Notes under the pieces: model-generated
What the model saw: the letters and a program-made list of their open reading frames with translations, nothing else
Database searches by the model: none
Told to the model about the DNA's origin: nothing
Shown: piece after piece, positions 24,701 to 34,026 of the stretch
Numbering within the stretch: position 1 is the stretch's first letter
Layout of the letters: each line of letters opens with the position of its first letter
Program-made: the position numbers and the translations under genes
Source of the DNA: Archegozetes longisetosus
Lineage: Eukaryota; Arthropoda; Arachnida; Sarcoptiformes; Trhypochthoniidae
Direction of reading: 5' to 3'
DNA: 64,000 bases
NCBI GenBank assembly: GCA_018873245.2
Contig: JAEMBT020000006.1
Location: 1,553,855 to 1,617,854 of the forward strand

Positions 24701-27700
24701 GTTAGAAGCAAATATTCATTTTATGAAAACATATAAAAAGATGCAAATCATTTTTTGAGTTTCGATCTATGGTAGTTTCAAGACTGTATCACACAATAAC
24801 ACAAAATTGAATTCTGGGTTCGAATTACAAAATATTTGGAAAAATGAATGACCACATTGGGAATTCCTCTATTTGACAACTCGCGAAGAGTGGCAAAATG
24901 GATAGAAAAATAATTTCTTTCTTAAAATTATATTGAAATTTTTACATTTTTTGACTCAAATTGCATTTGAAATTCAATTAACCCTAGAACAGTATTTCAC
25001 GGTCAAAATGACCCAAAGGTCTATTAAAAATGTTATAATTATTTAATGCAATTTCCAATGTTAATAAAACTGATAGTATTTTCAAATGAGTATATTTAGA
25101 TCGTATTAAGCAATAAATTAATTATTTACAAATTTTATATTTAAATTGAATCATTTTTAAAGTTAGTTCTATTTGAGTTTAGGCCGTAAATTTGTATGTG
25201 AAATAAGTTCTCACTCAAACCTTAAACTGATTACGTCAACGATGACGACACTAATAAAGTACAAAACACGCTAACTGTTATGCACCCTAAACCTCACGAT
25301 AACATACTTTTCCAAATGAATCGATGGGTCAAAAAGACCCTATTTTACTGAAATCATCAGTGAAAATCGTTTTACTGTTTAAGGGTTAAAATTCGAACCC
25401 GCTTCAATTCTTGAGTTCAACTGAGATCTTCCCAAAAACATGTGTCTCATACCCTTGGATTGAGCCAATTTTCAAAAAGTAAAATATTTTTGTAATTAAC
25501 TATTTAAGTCGCAATTTTGTTAACGAACCTTATTATAAAAAATAACTGATATGCAACTCATATCTCACGAATTGCATGAGATTTAATTCTGAAAGTCTTA
25601 CTAAGTGCTTTATCTAATGTAGGGTATTTAGAATCTATGAAAGCTCCTCCCAGTCACTGATTAACAATTATATCACTAGTTTTTAGAGAAAAAGGGAATT
25701 AAATGATGATTTGATATGGTCATATTTCTCATTCATATAATATATTTTCGTTGATTTACTGATAGAAGAAATGAGTGTATTCTACGATCAATACATAAGA
25801 TTTTAGCAAAATAGCTATCATTTTGCTATAATTTGTCTATACATTTAAAAGAAAATTATTTTCCAGTTCTTATTGAAATATGACAAGCATAGTTGAAACG
25901 TTATTTATCAATGGTTTGGTTTGAGCATCTACAATATCCACAACAACAGAATGAGAATATGTTAGTAAAAATGAAAATTTAGTATATATTTGGAAACTCT
26001 AACTTGGGTGTTATTTCTCATTCATATTCAAATCAATGTATTTATTTAGAGAGATTTCTCCAGAAATGAATTTTCTTACCATTAATATCTGTCAATATTT
26101 AGAGCACAGCTTCCAGACTTATGTTCAATGCGTGTATCTGTTCATGACTGCAATCTTTCAGCTCATCACAACTCATATCTGTTTAGTTTGTTAGAATATT
26201 AATAGCTTTTGTATCAATAAAGATAGTGAGCTGAAGCATGAATTTATGTGATAAGCAATCGTATTTAAATTAACTTATTCACATCCAACGTTACCATAAT
26301 TAAATTTGATACCAAAGGCCGTTTACTTAATTTATACAAAAAATGGACAACACTTTACTATATAGTGACTGAAGCACAAGTCTGCAAATAATCAACTATT
26401 ATTTGCCTGCGATAGGCCTCAGATTGGCAACAATTGCTTATTGCTAATTAGTCTAGAACTCGTGTTTACCTTTTATTCGTTGTTTACAACACAGATCTCT
26501 TGAACATACCGGAGATTGAAACTTCGAAAACATCTCTAATAAAACATATTCTTATTTAGCTCTATAAGCTTTCTAAATAGATATTTTTGTTCATATAAGG
26601 AATTTTCTAACTGCATTAGACAGTATACCATATTCTATGTGCTATCTACGGATTCGTCGCTTTTCATTCATAATTGAATGTCTTCACATAAATCTGGTAT
26701 TTTTCTATTCAACTATAATAGAAATAAATCTGCAGTAAACCCAAGAGCCTAATAATCTTAAGATTGAGATCGAGGCAAATATCTACATAACTAGAAACTT
26801 CTAGAGAGTCTCAGTCATAATAACAAAAACTTAAAATGCGTAACAAGGTGTTGGGAATCTTCGAAACTAAGGAACGTGAACCTTACCTAACCTAACAAAA
26901 AAGTTCTATATTAAATGCCTAAAAATAGCATTTTCTTAATACAGTTAAACAGAACAGATAAACAAATTGAGTTAAGTAAGTCTCTATACAAATAAAATAT
27001 GAGGTTTTAATTTCCTTAACTGGTATGTGACTCAAATATTTTGAGACCGCCGTCACTTTGGAGAGCTTTGACTTTAGAGCTGATTTAACTACTAGTTAGC
27101 TTAAGTTTAACTACTAATAGTCATAGGTCCGAGACTGTTTCTAACAAATCTAATAATCACTTGAACTTTTTCTATACATATCTAATATAAGAAAAGCAAT
27201 TAAAAGCCTAACAATAAGTTAACATCAAGTAATTTTAGTCTTGCTAGCTCTCAGTGTAACTCTCACTCATGTTCATACTCATTAGTTACTTGAATCTTTT
27301 AATAATAATGCATTCTCCTGTTGTGTGCTGCTAAGTGTGTTTAGTATTCTGTTTAAACCGAATCAATCTAAGGGAGTCATTGTATCACAATTTAAGTCTC
27401 ATATAATTATAACTTGTTGAGAAATACACCTTACATATTTTGTTTTTAGGGGTCTGGTTCAAAATGCAGACAATCAAAATGCCGACAGGTCGTAATACCG
27501 ACACCATAATACCGACAGGTCAAAATACCGACATGTTCATAATACCGACATGGTCATAGTGCTAAAAGTTTGTAATACTGACAACTTATAAAATTAATAA
27601 TTAATAAAAATTACTATAAATAATAATTTATAACCATTTTTGATAATATACACTATGTATTGACATCTTTGAACTCTTTGGTTTGTGAATAATTTAAATA

Positions 27701-30700
27701 TATGAATACCAATACTATGTATTGCACGGTTTTAGGCCTTCAAAAGTTCATAGTAGTTAATATGAAAAGATATGAATAATGAGTGCATCAAATTATCAAT
27801 ATTATACATTTTCAGCATTTTGACCTTTCAGTATTATGAACGTGTCGGTATTATGAATGTGTCGGCATTATGAACATGTCGGTATTTTGACCTGTCGGTA
27901 TTATGGTGTCGGTATTATGACCTGTCGGCATTTTAATTGTCGGCATTTTGATCGGATCCCGTTTTTTAGCACATTTTGAGTTTCGAATATATTGGTGAAA
28001 ATGATGTCTATTCAAACAAAATTTAATAAAGTTCGTATGGCTTGTTTCAGAAACATCAAATACTGATAGAATAAAAAAGCTTGCGAATCGTCTGATTTGA
28101 GTGGTTCATAAACACCTAAGAATTTGAATAGAAGTTCCTGCAATACAATAGCAAACACTACAAGAACAGATATTTGAAAGAACCTTCGAGAGTGCAGTTC
28201 AACAACTAAAGCAATAGATTATATCAATTGATAAAAAGAGATACTTCAGGACTGTGTTAATGTTTAGATAATGGATAAAGAATTGAAAAAAGAAAATAAT
28301 GTTTGATTTATCGTCGTATTTGTCTTATAACTCATTTTGAGATTTCTTTCAGAACTTGTGATGATTGATATTTTCTTGGGTCAATACTTCAACAATTTGG
28401 TCAATACGTAGATATCATTTTGATAATAAAATAATTGTTCATCAGAATGAGAGCGAAGCTATGACGCATTACAGGGCTGCGTTAATCTTTGCTTAACTCA
28501 ATAAATTACTTCAAAAAATAAATCTAAGGCTTATCAGGCTTGGCTATTGTCAAGAAGTTAGTATCACAGATTCTAATTTCTTCAAATTTCAAATCGTATC
28601 ACGAAATACCCCATATGTGGTCAAATTAATAAATTTATTCTTTGTGCGCCACAAAGTTTTCACAACGGGCTTTTGCTATAAGCTAGTTCACTACATTAGG
28701 GTTGAACTACAATCACTTTTTAAGAGACTATTAAATCGTATGTAGTTCAAATGAGTACTTTTCGGTATAGTCGATAATTACTTTTGAGTCTATTTGTGAC
28801 TTTCACCTCGAAGTGCACAACTTCAAGATTAGAATTTTAAATTAATTACAAACTTAGAACAGATAAAAATCATAAAATAAGAATATAAATCTTATATCTA
28901 ATCAAGCAATTAATGTTATTTTGATTTTTGAAAGCTTCCATATTAGCTTTGCTTTCATTCAATTAACCCTCAAAAGATAAGCCAAAAGATTCTATTTTCC
29001 GTTTAAATTATTATGAAATATTATTCCTATTATGATAAGCATAATTTTCATTCTATTAATATACAGAGTAGACCGATGCTTCCCATAAGATCGTCCGAGG
29101 TCGGGATCCTACTAGTGGGAGGAATATTTATGATCTAAGAATTTAAATCTTCATAGAATGAAGTCTAAAACTGAAGAATTGACACATAATATTAACTTTC
29201 GTGCATAATATTTTTCAAATTGCTATCAAAAGTCACTTTGAGGTTTTTAGTAATGAATATCCGTCCCTTTACCAGTTACCTAGATAAAATTGAGGCCGAA
29301 GAACTATACTGGGATAGACACTAATCGAGTCAATCTAATGTTTTGGATATAATTAGGATTACATTCGGAGTCATATTCTCATAGATCGCTTCATCTTTTA
29401 AAAAGTAATCAATACTGAATCTTAAATAGTGACAAAGTTTTTGGGTAATATACTTGTAATGTACTTGTAAAAAGTTAATTATAGCCCAATTTTATAAAAG
29501 TAGATATTAGATAGAAGTCTAATTGGTTCTATACAAAACTTTGAAAATTAAAATTAAAGTGTGAGATATTTTATTTCAAAACTTACTGGGAACTCGATCT
29601 GATTATAGGTAAAAAAGTTATTAATCAAAATTTTTTTAATATTAATTCCGTAAATCTGGATTTTAGCTGATTAATAAAATATCAAATAAACTAAATTCAA
29701 CTAAAAAATTCATCTTTAGTCATGATAAGTAAGATATCAGATATCAGATTACTACAGATTCTAAGCCCGTTGTGAAAGCTTTGTGACGCACACAGAATAA
29801 ATTTATTAATTTGACTAAATATGGGGTATGTTGTGATCCGATTTGAAATTTGAAGAAATTAGAATCTGTGATACTAACTTCTTGACAATAGCCAAGCCTG
29901 ATAAAGCTTAGGTTTATTTATTTGCTTATGATTATTCAATAATCATAAGTCATTCAATAGATTTAACTAATCTGACTATAGAAGACACCATAGATATAAA
30001 GCATTCTGAAGAGTACTAGAATTATTCTTCCTAAGAAGCTTAGAAAGAATTTCTATTTGTGAGATAACATCTATAAATAAATGCCATTCATATTGACTTT
30101 CATTTTATGGATGAAATGTAGAAAAATTGTTAGGTATAAAAAATCGATACTTCGCAATATAAGAAATATTATTAACGCTTTCCATAAAAATGATGTACAG
30201 AATTAGGTCTTCAAAGTTATCGCAATGGATATAAATACTTATAAACTAATCAGTTTTCGCCATAAATAAATATAAAATCATAAAGCCCAAAGAAATTGAA
30301 TCTTGGATCGATTTTAATCAAAGTATTGCTCTATTTCTCGAAACATTTTAGATGTTATGAAAAATTTTTCAGATATTTTAAAAGTTTTATATATTCTAAT
30401 GTCTCAAATCTTGGAAAATATTTAAGTTTGACTGACAAAATGTTGTGTCGAAGATCTTTCTTTGATTGATTATCCGAAACAAATAAAAGTTACTATTCAT
30501 ATCATCAAACATTACTTTTATTGGAAACTTGATATTTACTATTCTTATTTTCTTGCTTAAGATGACATCAAACTTACGTATTTTTAGAATTACTTTCAAT
30601 TTGAATAATAAAATTCACCCACGCATTTCATAGATTTTATGTATTCTTTTCTTAATATACAAAATTGTAGCTAAAATAAACACCAAATCAAGTAATCACC

Positions 30701-31717
30701 ATAGATTGTTACTCTTGTTTAAATTTAAATTACCTTCGCCTACAATCCACATTTCAAGTAATTTCTAATGGATGTGGCTATTTTGAGCCCTTTTCATGGC
30801 TTACTCAAAGCAATAATCCGGATATTTGATGAGAGACTAATAATGTACATGCTTCTAATCCTCGTTGTGGCGCTCGTTTACAAATTCAGATTTGACTACA
30901 CTTTATGTACACAAAGACTTATTTTATATGCGCTTCCTGTTGTATAAATGAAAATAATTGCATATTATAATAATCCATCATATTGTGGAAGCAGTCAATC
31001 GAATATCTATTTTCTTCCGCAGATTATTTTCAGAATTGTACTGGACGTTGTTTAAGCAAAACTATTGACAAAAGATCGAAACGATGTATCCTCACAACAG
31101 CGTCTAAGAGGACGTCTTTACTTTCTAGCATTTGTGTATCGAATTTCGATAATTCGAGACAGAGCTGTTGATAAAAATGTGAGCTCACCAAAAATCATAA
31201 CAAGAAGCGCTTATATCAAAATCATTTTGATTGCACAAAATTTTTATTGTTTCAAATTTCAGATATCATAACAATAGCTTATTATAAGGCAAATATTCTG
31301 TTGATGAAAAAGAAAATTATTTTTTACTTTCTTGACTGGATATAACTTTTCAATAGATATAATAAGAGATTTTGTTCCTCTCGAGGCATTTCAATCTCTC
31401 TAAGATATAACATCTCGCCGAGATATTTTCAATAAATAACAATACAGTAGAAAGTAAGCATAAGTTTCAACTTTCAATACTTTTAATAAAATATTGATAA
31501 TTCTGCTGAATATGATATTCCTCGTAAGAACATAAAAATGCCCTCAAGTTCTCAACTACAGAACAAAAGTTCTTAAAAGAATTTTTGATCGCAAATCGAT
31601 CGAAAAAAGTTTTATTACTTTTTAAAATTCAAAAATCAATTATTGTTGAAAATTAATTAACTTGAAGCAATACTCACCGTTAAGTAAATTGAAATAAATC
31701 AATAAAATAGTTATCAT
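9122..31717 (-). CDS. Nicotinic acetylcholine receptor subunit, alpha type (8 coding exons)
   Basis: This is a cation-selective, acetylcholine-gated Cys-loop channel subunit of the plasma membrane. Minus-strand exons: 31717-31678, 24126-23924, 23788-23744, 22878-22769, 12464-12284, 11782-11428, 10744-10557, 9727-9122. All junctions are GT-AG and in phase, giving 575 residues. Visible in order: signal peptide (1-17), loop D Trp98, WRPD and Tyr131, Cys-loop C166-C180 with FPFD, loop B Trp187, loop C Tyr228 with Cys230-Cys231, M1 (about 248-272), GEK at 277-279 before M2 (280-301), M3 (313-335), long cytoplasmic loop, M4 (546-566). The paired cysteines define an alpha subunit, and Glu278 predicts cation selectivity. 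Phe235 sits where loop C usually has its second Tyr, and Cys120 is an extra extracellular cysteine. The M3 style recalls alpha9/alpha10-like invertebrate subunits, but that subtype is an inference. An in-frame ATG at 31855 would add 46 residues; I prefer 31717 because it gives a clean signal peptide. Confidence 0.93.
9728..10556 (-). other. Receptor intron 7
   Basis: 829 nt. The open frame at 10219-10455 has no splice or homology support. Confidence 0.7.
10557..10744 (-). CDS. nAChR exon 7 (M3 and start of cytoplasmic loop)
   Basis: This exon begins [15 protein letters not shown], runs through M3 to LNFHYRG, and continues into the cytoplasmic loop with [10 protein letters not shown] place the donor at AAT|GTATTG (phase 0), which joins in frame to exon 8. 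Reading on past the donor hits a stop 30 nt later. Confidence 0.88.
10813..10920. repeat. Short MITE copy 1 (receptor intron 6)
   Basis: The ends TTGTTGTAAACCCCGCTCA and, inverted, ATTGTCGGAGATCACGCTCA are imperfect inverted repeats. The interior matches 57709-57820 in order. A third partial copy of the left end is at 48366. Confidence 0.6.
10944..11095 (+). other. tRNA-Ser-like relic or SINE head
   Basis: CCTAGCAGAATGGTAGC resembles a D-arm and A box. GACGGACTTGAATTTTGG resembles the anticodon arm of a serine tRNA. A B-box-like GGGTTTCGATGTC appears about 90 nt later. The spacing and broken stems exclude a functional tRNA. It is in receptor intron 6. Confidence 0.3.
11428..11782 (-). CDS. 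nAChR exon 6 (loop C, M1, M2)
   Basis: This exon encodes loop [15 protein letters not shown], the pre-M1 RRK, M1, the GEK selectivity motif, the pore-lining M2 and the M2-M3 linker ending IPLLG. The final Gly codon is split by the intron. Confidence 0.95.
11783..12283 (-). other. Receptor intron 5
   Basis: 501 nt between exons 5 and 6, with a GTATAT donor and TTCAAAG acceptor. Nothing else recognised. Confidence 0.8.
12284..12464 (-). CDS. nAChR exon 5 (Cys-loop)
   Basis: This exon carries the signature Cys-loop with 13 residues between the cysteines and FPFDDQ inside it. It is followed by the loop B tryptophan in GSWIYDG. It ends in phase 0 at TTACAG before a GTATAT donor. Confidence 0.95.
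13272..13735 (+). repeat. Intronic duplication, copy 1
   Basis: The order of shared blocks (GTTCATCAATA, ATCAATCATAAGAAATTTTG, GTCTGATTCAATATA, TTATCGATTCT, AGTCCTAAAAAT, GATAAGCTCCAAAGAG) is the same as in 16599-17093. Diverged direct repeat inside receptor intron 4. No coding role seen. Confidence 0.7.
14902..15054. repeat. Imperfect hairpin, arms about 34 nt
   Basis: The arm at 14902-14940 (GATATTGAAATTTTCAT...) is complementary to 15021-15054 (...ATGAAAATTTTCAATATC), with a loop of about 80 nt. It lies in receptor intron 4. Arm length would suit a small-RNA precursor, but nothing else supports one. Confidence 0.5.
16599..17093 (+). repeat. Intronic duplication, copy 2
   Basis: Partner of 13272-13735. 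It differs by small indels and carries an AT microsatellite (about 16709-16757) that copy 1 lacks. It ends about 210 nt upstream of the nested cysteine-rich gene, so part of it could lie in that gene's promoter region. Confidence 0.7.
17306..18216 (+). CDS. Secreted cysteine-rich protein, family not recognised (nested gene)
   Basis: Four plus-strand exons (17306-17360, 17424-17862, 18008-18127, 18189-18216) splice in frame to 213 residues. Exon 1 encodes a leader starting [13 protein letters not shown], so I infer secretion. The mature part has 12 cysteines: C-x7-C-x3-C-x5-C, a CYC pair, then C-x6-C-x9-C-x6-C-x8-C-x15-C. The last two exons encode a cysteine-free tail ([20 protein letters not shown]). 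Introns are 63, 145 and 61 nt, all GT-AG. If intron 2 is not removed, an in-frame TAA at 17864-17866 gives a 165-residue form, and AATAAA at 17888-17893 could polyadenylate it. The gene lies inside the receptor's fourth intron on the opposite strand. The cysteine spacing does not fit secretory phospholipase A2 (no CCxxHDxC). Function is unknown. Confidence 0.72.
17888..17893 (+). promoter_or_regulatory. AATAAA signal just after the intron-2 stop of the cysteine-rich gene
   Basis: AATAAA lies 22 nt after the TAA at 17864-17866. It could end the short 165-residue isoform. Another AATAAA at 18379-18384 could serve the spliced long form. Confidence 0.4.
18832..18865. promoter_or_regulatory. Heat-shock-element-like cluster
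   Basis: TTCTAGAAAGTTCCTAGAA contains alternating TTC and GAA triplets: TTC-2-GAA-2-TTC-3-GAA. It includes a perfect 16-bp palindrome, AACTTTCTAGAAAGTT. The final spacing is 3 rather than 2, and no heat-shock gene is nearby, so the call is weak. Confidence 0.25.
19239..19270. repeat. Perfect 12-bp hairpin with 8-nt loop
   Basis: GATAATTTCTCG at 19239-19250 and CGAGAAATTATC at 19259-19270 are exact complements. It is in receptor intron 4. No T-run or gene end is associated with it. Confidence 0.6.
20060..20450 (+). pseudogene. Broken paralogue of the nested cysteine-rich gene
   Basis: The translated segments match the gene at 17424-17862. They run from the exon 2 start ([12 protein letters not shown]), through a DEE motif, to [18 protein letters not shown] and [14 protein letters not shown]. 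One of the first four cysteines is lost. There is a TGA after HYYRE, a 2-nt deletion just after the DEE codons and a TAG after CERI. No matching signal-peptide exon was found upstream. It therefore looks like a dead tandem duplicate in the same receptor intron. Confidence 0.75.
20939..21406. mobile_element. hAT-like MITE rich in AGCTCA motifs
   Basis: A 468-bp foldback element. The inverted ends TAAAGATGAGTATAAGCT and TAGTGATGAACATAGGCT resemble hAT termini. The flanks TTGATAAG and TGCATAAG match at 6 of 8 positions, as expected of a decayed 8-bp target duplication. Many AGCTCA/TGAGCT motifs occur in both arms. It is non-coding and lies in receptor intron 4. Confidence 0.65.
22769..22878 (-). 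CDS. nAChR exon 4 (loops D and A)
   Basis: This exon encodes EWIDEFLTW through [10 protein letters not shown], including loop D Trp98 and loop A Tyr131. It has a strong GTAAGT donor. It ends two bases into a Ser codon that is completed by exon 5 across the 10.3-kb intron. Cys120 replaces a residue that is usually not cysteine in this family. Confidence 0.93.
22879..23743 (-). other. Receptor intron 3
   Basis: 865 nt. Nothing recognised inside. Confidence 0.8.
23744..23788 (-). CDS. nAChR exon 3 (45 nt, loop D part)
   Basis: A 45-nt microexon encodes [15 protein letters not shown]. Exons of this size and content are typical of invertebrate and vertebrate nAChR genes. It begins and ends in phase 0. 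Confidence 0.92.
23924..24126 (-). CDS. nAChR exon 2 (N-terminal ligand-binding domain)
   Basis: The acceptor TTCTTTCAG precedes an exon that encodes an Asn-rich spacer. The family's N-terminal helix region follows ([19 protein letters not shown]), then a first beta strand ending TLTQIFDL. The donor is GTATTC. The following exon begins DEKNQ, as expected for this family. Confidence 0.92.
24596..24981 (-). repeat. Dispersed repeat A, copy 1 (abuts the TTAA MITE)
   Basis: Read on the minus strand this matches 48725-49110 in order. Shared blocks include CCATTTT-CCACTC, GAGTTGTCAAATA, GTAATTCGAACC, TTATTGTGTGA and CTGCCTATCACAC. In the plus direction it contains GGTTCGAATTAC, which resembles a polymerase III B box. 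Confidence 0.6.
24982..25385. mobile_element. piggyBac-type MITE flanked by TTAA
   Basis: A 404-bp element sits between TTAA at 24978-24981 and TTAA at 25386-25389. Its ends are inverted: CCCTAGAACAGTA at the left and, on the other strand, CCCTTAAACAGTA at the right. TTAA duplication plus CCC termini is diagnostic of piggyBac. A second internal inverted motif (GGTCAAAATGACCC, GGGTCAAAAAGACCC) lies near both ends. There is no coding capacity. It lies in receptor intron 1. Confidence 0.82.
25390..25510 (+). repeat. Dispersed repeat A, partial copy 2
   Basis: The segment ATTCTTGAGTTCAACTGAGA through GATTGAGCCAATTTTCAAAAAG to GTAATTAAC aligns with 49033-49135. It starts directly after the right TTAA of the MITE and lies opposite in orientation to copy 1. 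Confidence 0.55.
27118..27220 (+). repeat. Dispersed repeat copy, related to 7731-7820
   Basis: The segment from AGTCATAGGTCCGAGACTG to AGCCTAACAATAAG aligns in order with 7731-7820 (AGTCATAGGTTCTGGACTG to AGTCTAACAAAAGG). The two copies clearly differ. This copy lacks the CCGACA termini. It lies in receptor intron 1. Confidence 0.6.
27450..27960. mobile_element. Foldback-type element with CCGACA-repeat arms
   Basis: A 511-bp element has inverted arms of about 110-140 bp, each built of short units. The left arm repeats AATACCGACA-type units, and the right arm repeats TGTCGGTATT-type units seven times. The AT-rich core at about 27590-27820 is non-coding. The ends match (GGGTCTGGTTCAAAATGC against GGGATCCGATCAAAATGC read inward). 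Flanks are GTTTTTAG (27442-27449) and GTTTTTTAG (27961-27969), consistent with an 8-9 bp target duplication. It lies in receptor intron 1. Confidence 0.82.
28518..29920. repeat. Long inverted repeat, arms about 155 bp
   Basis: The left arm at 28518-28672 and the right arm at 29763-29920 are inverted copies. Shared blocks include AGGCTTGGCTATTGTCAAG, GTATCACAGATTCTAATTTC and CACAACGGGCTT. The 1.1 kb between them is unidentified. Either these are the termini of a non-autonomous transposon or two opposed copies of a short repeat. Confidence 0.7.
31678..31717 (-). CDS. nAChR exon 1 (signal peptide)
   Basis: This exon encodes 13 residues of a hydrophobic leader starting MITILLIYF and ends with one base of the next codon before a GTGAG donor. 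The split Gly codon joins exactly to exon 2 (GILATSVE), completing a plausible signal peptide. An in-frame upstream ATG at 31855 exists, with a stop codon five codons further upstream, so a longer N-terminus is possible. Confidence 0.8.
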
Positions 31718-31855
31718 TATTGCTCTTCTGTTACACAGATGATTCAAAAGTTGATCATTAGATCCAATTTTGACTATTCTCTCATTGTATACTCGAGTAG
31801 TTGAAAAGCACTTATAGTTGAGAATTGCTGTCGTTTTATATTGTTGAAAACTCAT

Positions 31856-33807
31856 TCCTATATTAGTTTAAAAAGAACTTTTTCACTTGGAAGGTATGAC
31901 GGTTTAAGAAGCTCTCACTTTAACTCGTAACGCAGCTTTTGGTCCAAATAATATAATGCGATTATAAAAATTCATAGCATTATCAAACTTCTCACATTTA
32001 ATGAGCACTCAATTTATGACAGAAGCATAAATAATAAGCTTCAATAGAAAATATTTTTTTAAATCACATGTTGATTATATAGTTTTGAGAGTTTGTCACT
32101 AATTATTTGAAAGTAATTTTCACATATATTCCGACACATAAGTCCGTTATTATGTGAATCGAAACAATGAAAAGCAAGATTTATTACCACCAGGAGAGTG
32201 TTAATTCTTTTTAAAAATCGATTTAAGCTTCAAGTTTCGGCATAAGATCTTTCAATTCTTTGAATAAACAAACATTAGTGGTTTTCGATTTATTTTTTCT
32301 TTTATAATGCTTTTGTCACTCTTATGTACATTTAAAGTGGTGTCTATTTTGTTTTGTGTTTGTATCCACTGATGAGAAATAGTTGTGTTCACTTCTTCTC
32401 CTATTAAGTTTATTTTCATTGACGAATACACATATCAATTGAGAGCAGGCGCACATCCATTACTCAACCCGAAAAAACAAGTCTCAGATTCGTATTCGCG
32501 GAAACAAATAATAATAATATAATCGAAACGCATTTTTTCGAGTATGTAGTTTTCCAAACTTTACAATTATGTTTAATAACCCAATTTGCGATCTTCCATC
32601 TATTTATTATTTCAAGTTCATTATAGATAATAAGAAGAAAAAGATCCAATATTTTATCGGTTTCTTCAAAAGAAAAAGAGCTGCACTTAATCTTAAATAA
32701 GTGTTATATAAAGACAACTTTTTCTGATGCAAATTTGTTTAAAAATGCTGTTGAATATGCCCTAAAGCACAGATTCTTAATAGGTTTAGCTGCGAGTTCT
32801 TGGAGAAATTTTTGTTTCGCTATATCTTATTTTATAAGTAGATCTTATTATAAAAACTTTATAAGTCTTACATATTTTTGATGAGATTTACTTGTGTTTA
32901 TTGAATAAAGTCTTTGTTTTCATGTTTTAAAAGAAAAGATGAAATTATTTACTACCAAACAAAAGAGTTGTGGCTTCTAATGGTTTGACATTTACTTGAA
33001 GCATGTTTATTGTTTAAATGAAGTCATATTTCTTTATCTGTAAATCAGAGATAATATCCAAAAAGAAGAAATTGTGAGTAAATCACTTTTTTCCTCTGTT
33101 ATCAGTTTATTATTTTAACTGTTACAGTCAACAATGTTTCGTATTCGTCGTTGTGTGCGAACAAAATGAAGTGCCACGTCAATAAGCTATGGCAAAATGC
33201 TTACCTTCCAGTCAAAGTCAATGCATTAGTTATAATGAAAACAAATGTTACTATTCCGATCTGTTTCGCAGCCAATAAATATCCGACTGATGATAATTAT
33301 GCTTATTTGTGGTAGCTTGGCATCACTTTTATTGTGTCATAAGCTGTTTCATAATTATAGAGATGTTTACAAAACTCTTACGACTCATAAATTTGTTTTC
33401 TTTCACAACACATCACTTCGTGAGCACATAGAAAATAAGTAGATGCTGTCGAGACATCAAACTTTTGCACTCATTATAATTGTTGTTGATTTTAATTCCA
33501 AATGTTTTAATGTCTGAACGATCTAAGAAAGAGAGAGAATATAAATTAAACCAAACAAAGAGCTAAAGTTGAAGTCAATTAAATTTCTATCGATTTGAAT
33601 ATGATGCAAATGTATTCCGAAGCTTTTAAGCGAGATTAAGTCAGGACTAAAGATTTTTTGACTGATTTTATTCTATAACAATAAGAAGTGTGTCGTCTTT
33701 GTTGAAGAAGCCATTAAGAAATCTATTCAACATGATAACAAATTTCGATTCAAACTTATCTGGATTTCAATTTTCTATTAAACCAGACTATGTTTGAAGA
33801 GTCTACT
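31856..33807. other. 5' flank of the receptor gene
   Basis: Should hold the receptor's promoter and any 5' untranslated exon. I cannot locate either. Small open frames here lack support. Confidence 0.45.
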
Positions 33808-33875
33808 AGTATTACTGTAGTCTAATGGTAAAGAGCTTTCTTTGAGTATACCCCAAGATTGAGTTGTTTCTTAAC
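33808..33875 (+). other. tRNA-like relic
   Basis: GTAGTCTAATGGTAAAGAGC followed by GTATACCCCAAGATTGAG resembles the 5' half of tRNA-derived SINE heads. The B box is not recognisable. Low support. Confidence 0.2.
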
Positions 33876-34026
33876 TCTAGTAAAATGAGTCACAAATTTC
33901 TTATTTTATAATAGCATATATTGCAAAATCAATAATCAACTGACAAGTGAGGCCGAAGTAAAACCAATTTGCGTGTCGGCAAAAATTCAACTATTGATTT
34001 AAAGATAAATTTCGATATTTTTAGGG

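Larger units (their letters stand above)
24127..31677 (-). other. Receptor intron 1 (7.55 kb)
   Basis: This intron holds repeat A copies, the TTAA MITE, the 27118 repeat, the foldback element at 27450 and the long inverted repeat at 28518-29920. Apart from these I see no gene. Confidence 0.8.

Noticed and set aside
26884-26900. CCTTACCTAACCTAAC as an arthropod telomere repeat
   Set aside because: Only about two TTAGG units; not an array.
33175-33290. Minus-strand leader-like stretch (IVTFVFIITNALTLTG) ending at a GTAAGC donor
   Set aside because: No in-frame ATG and no downstream exon that joins it.
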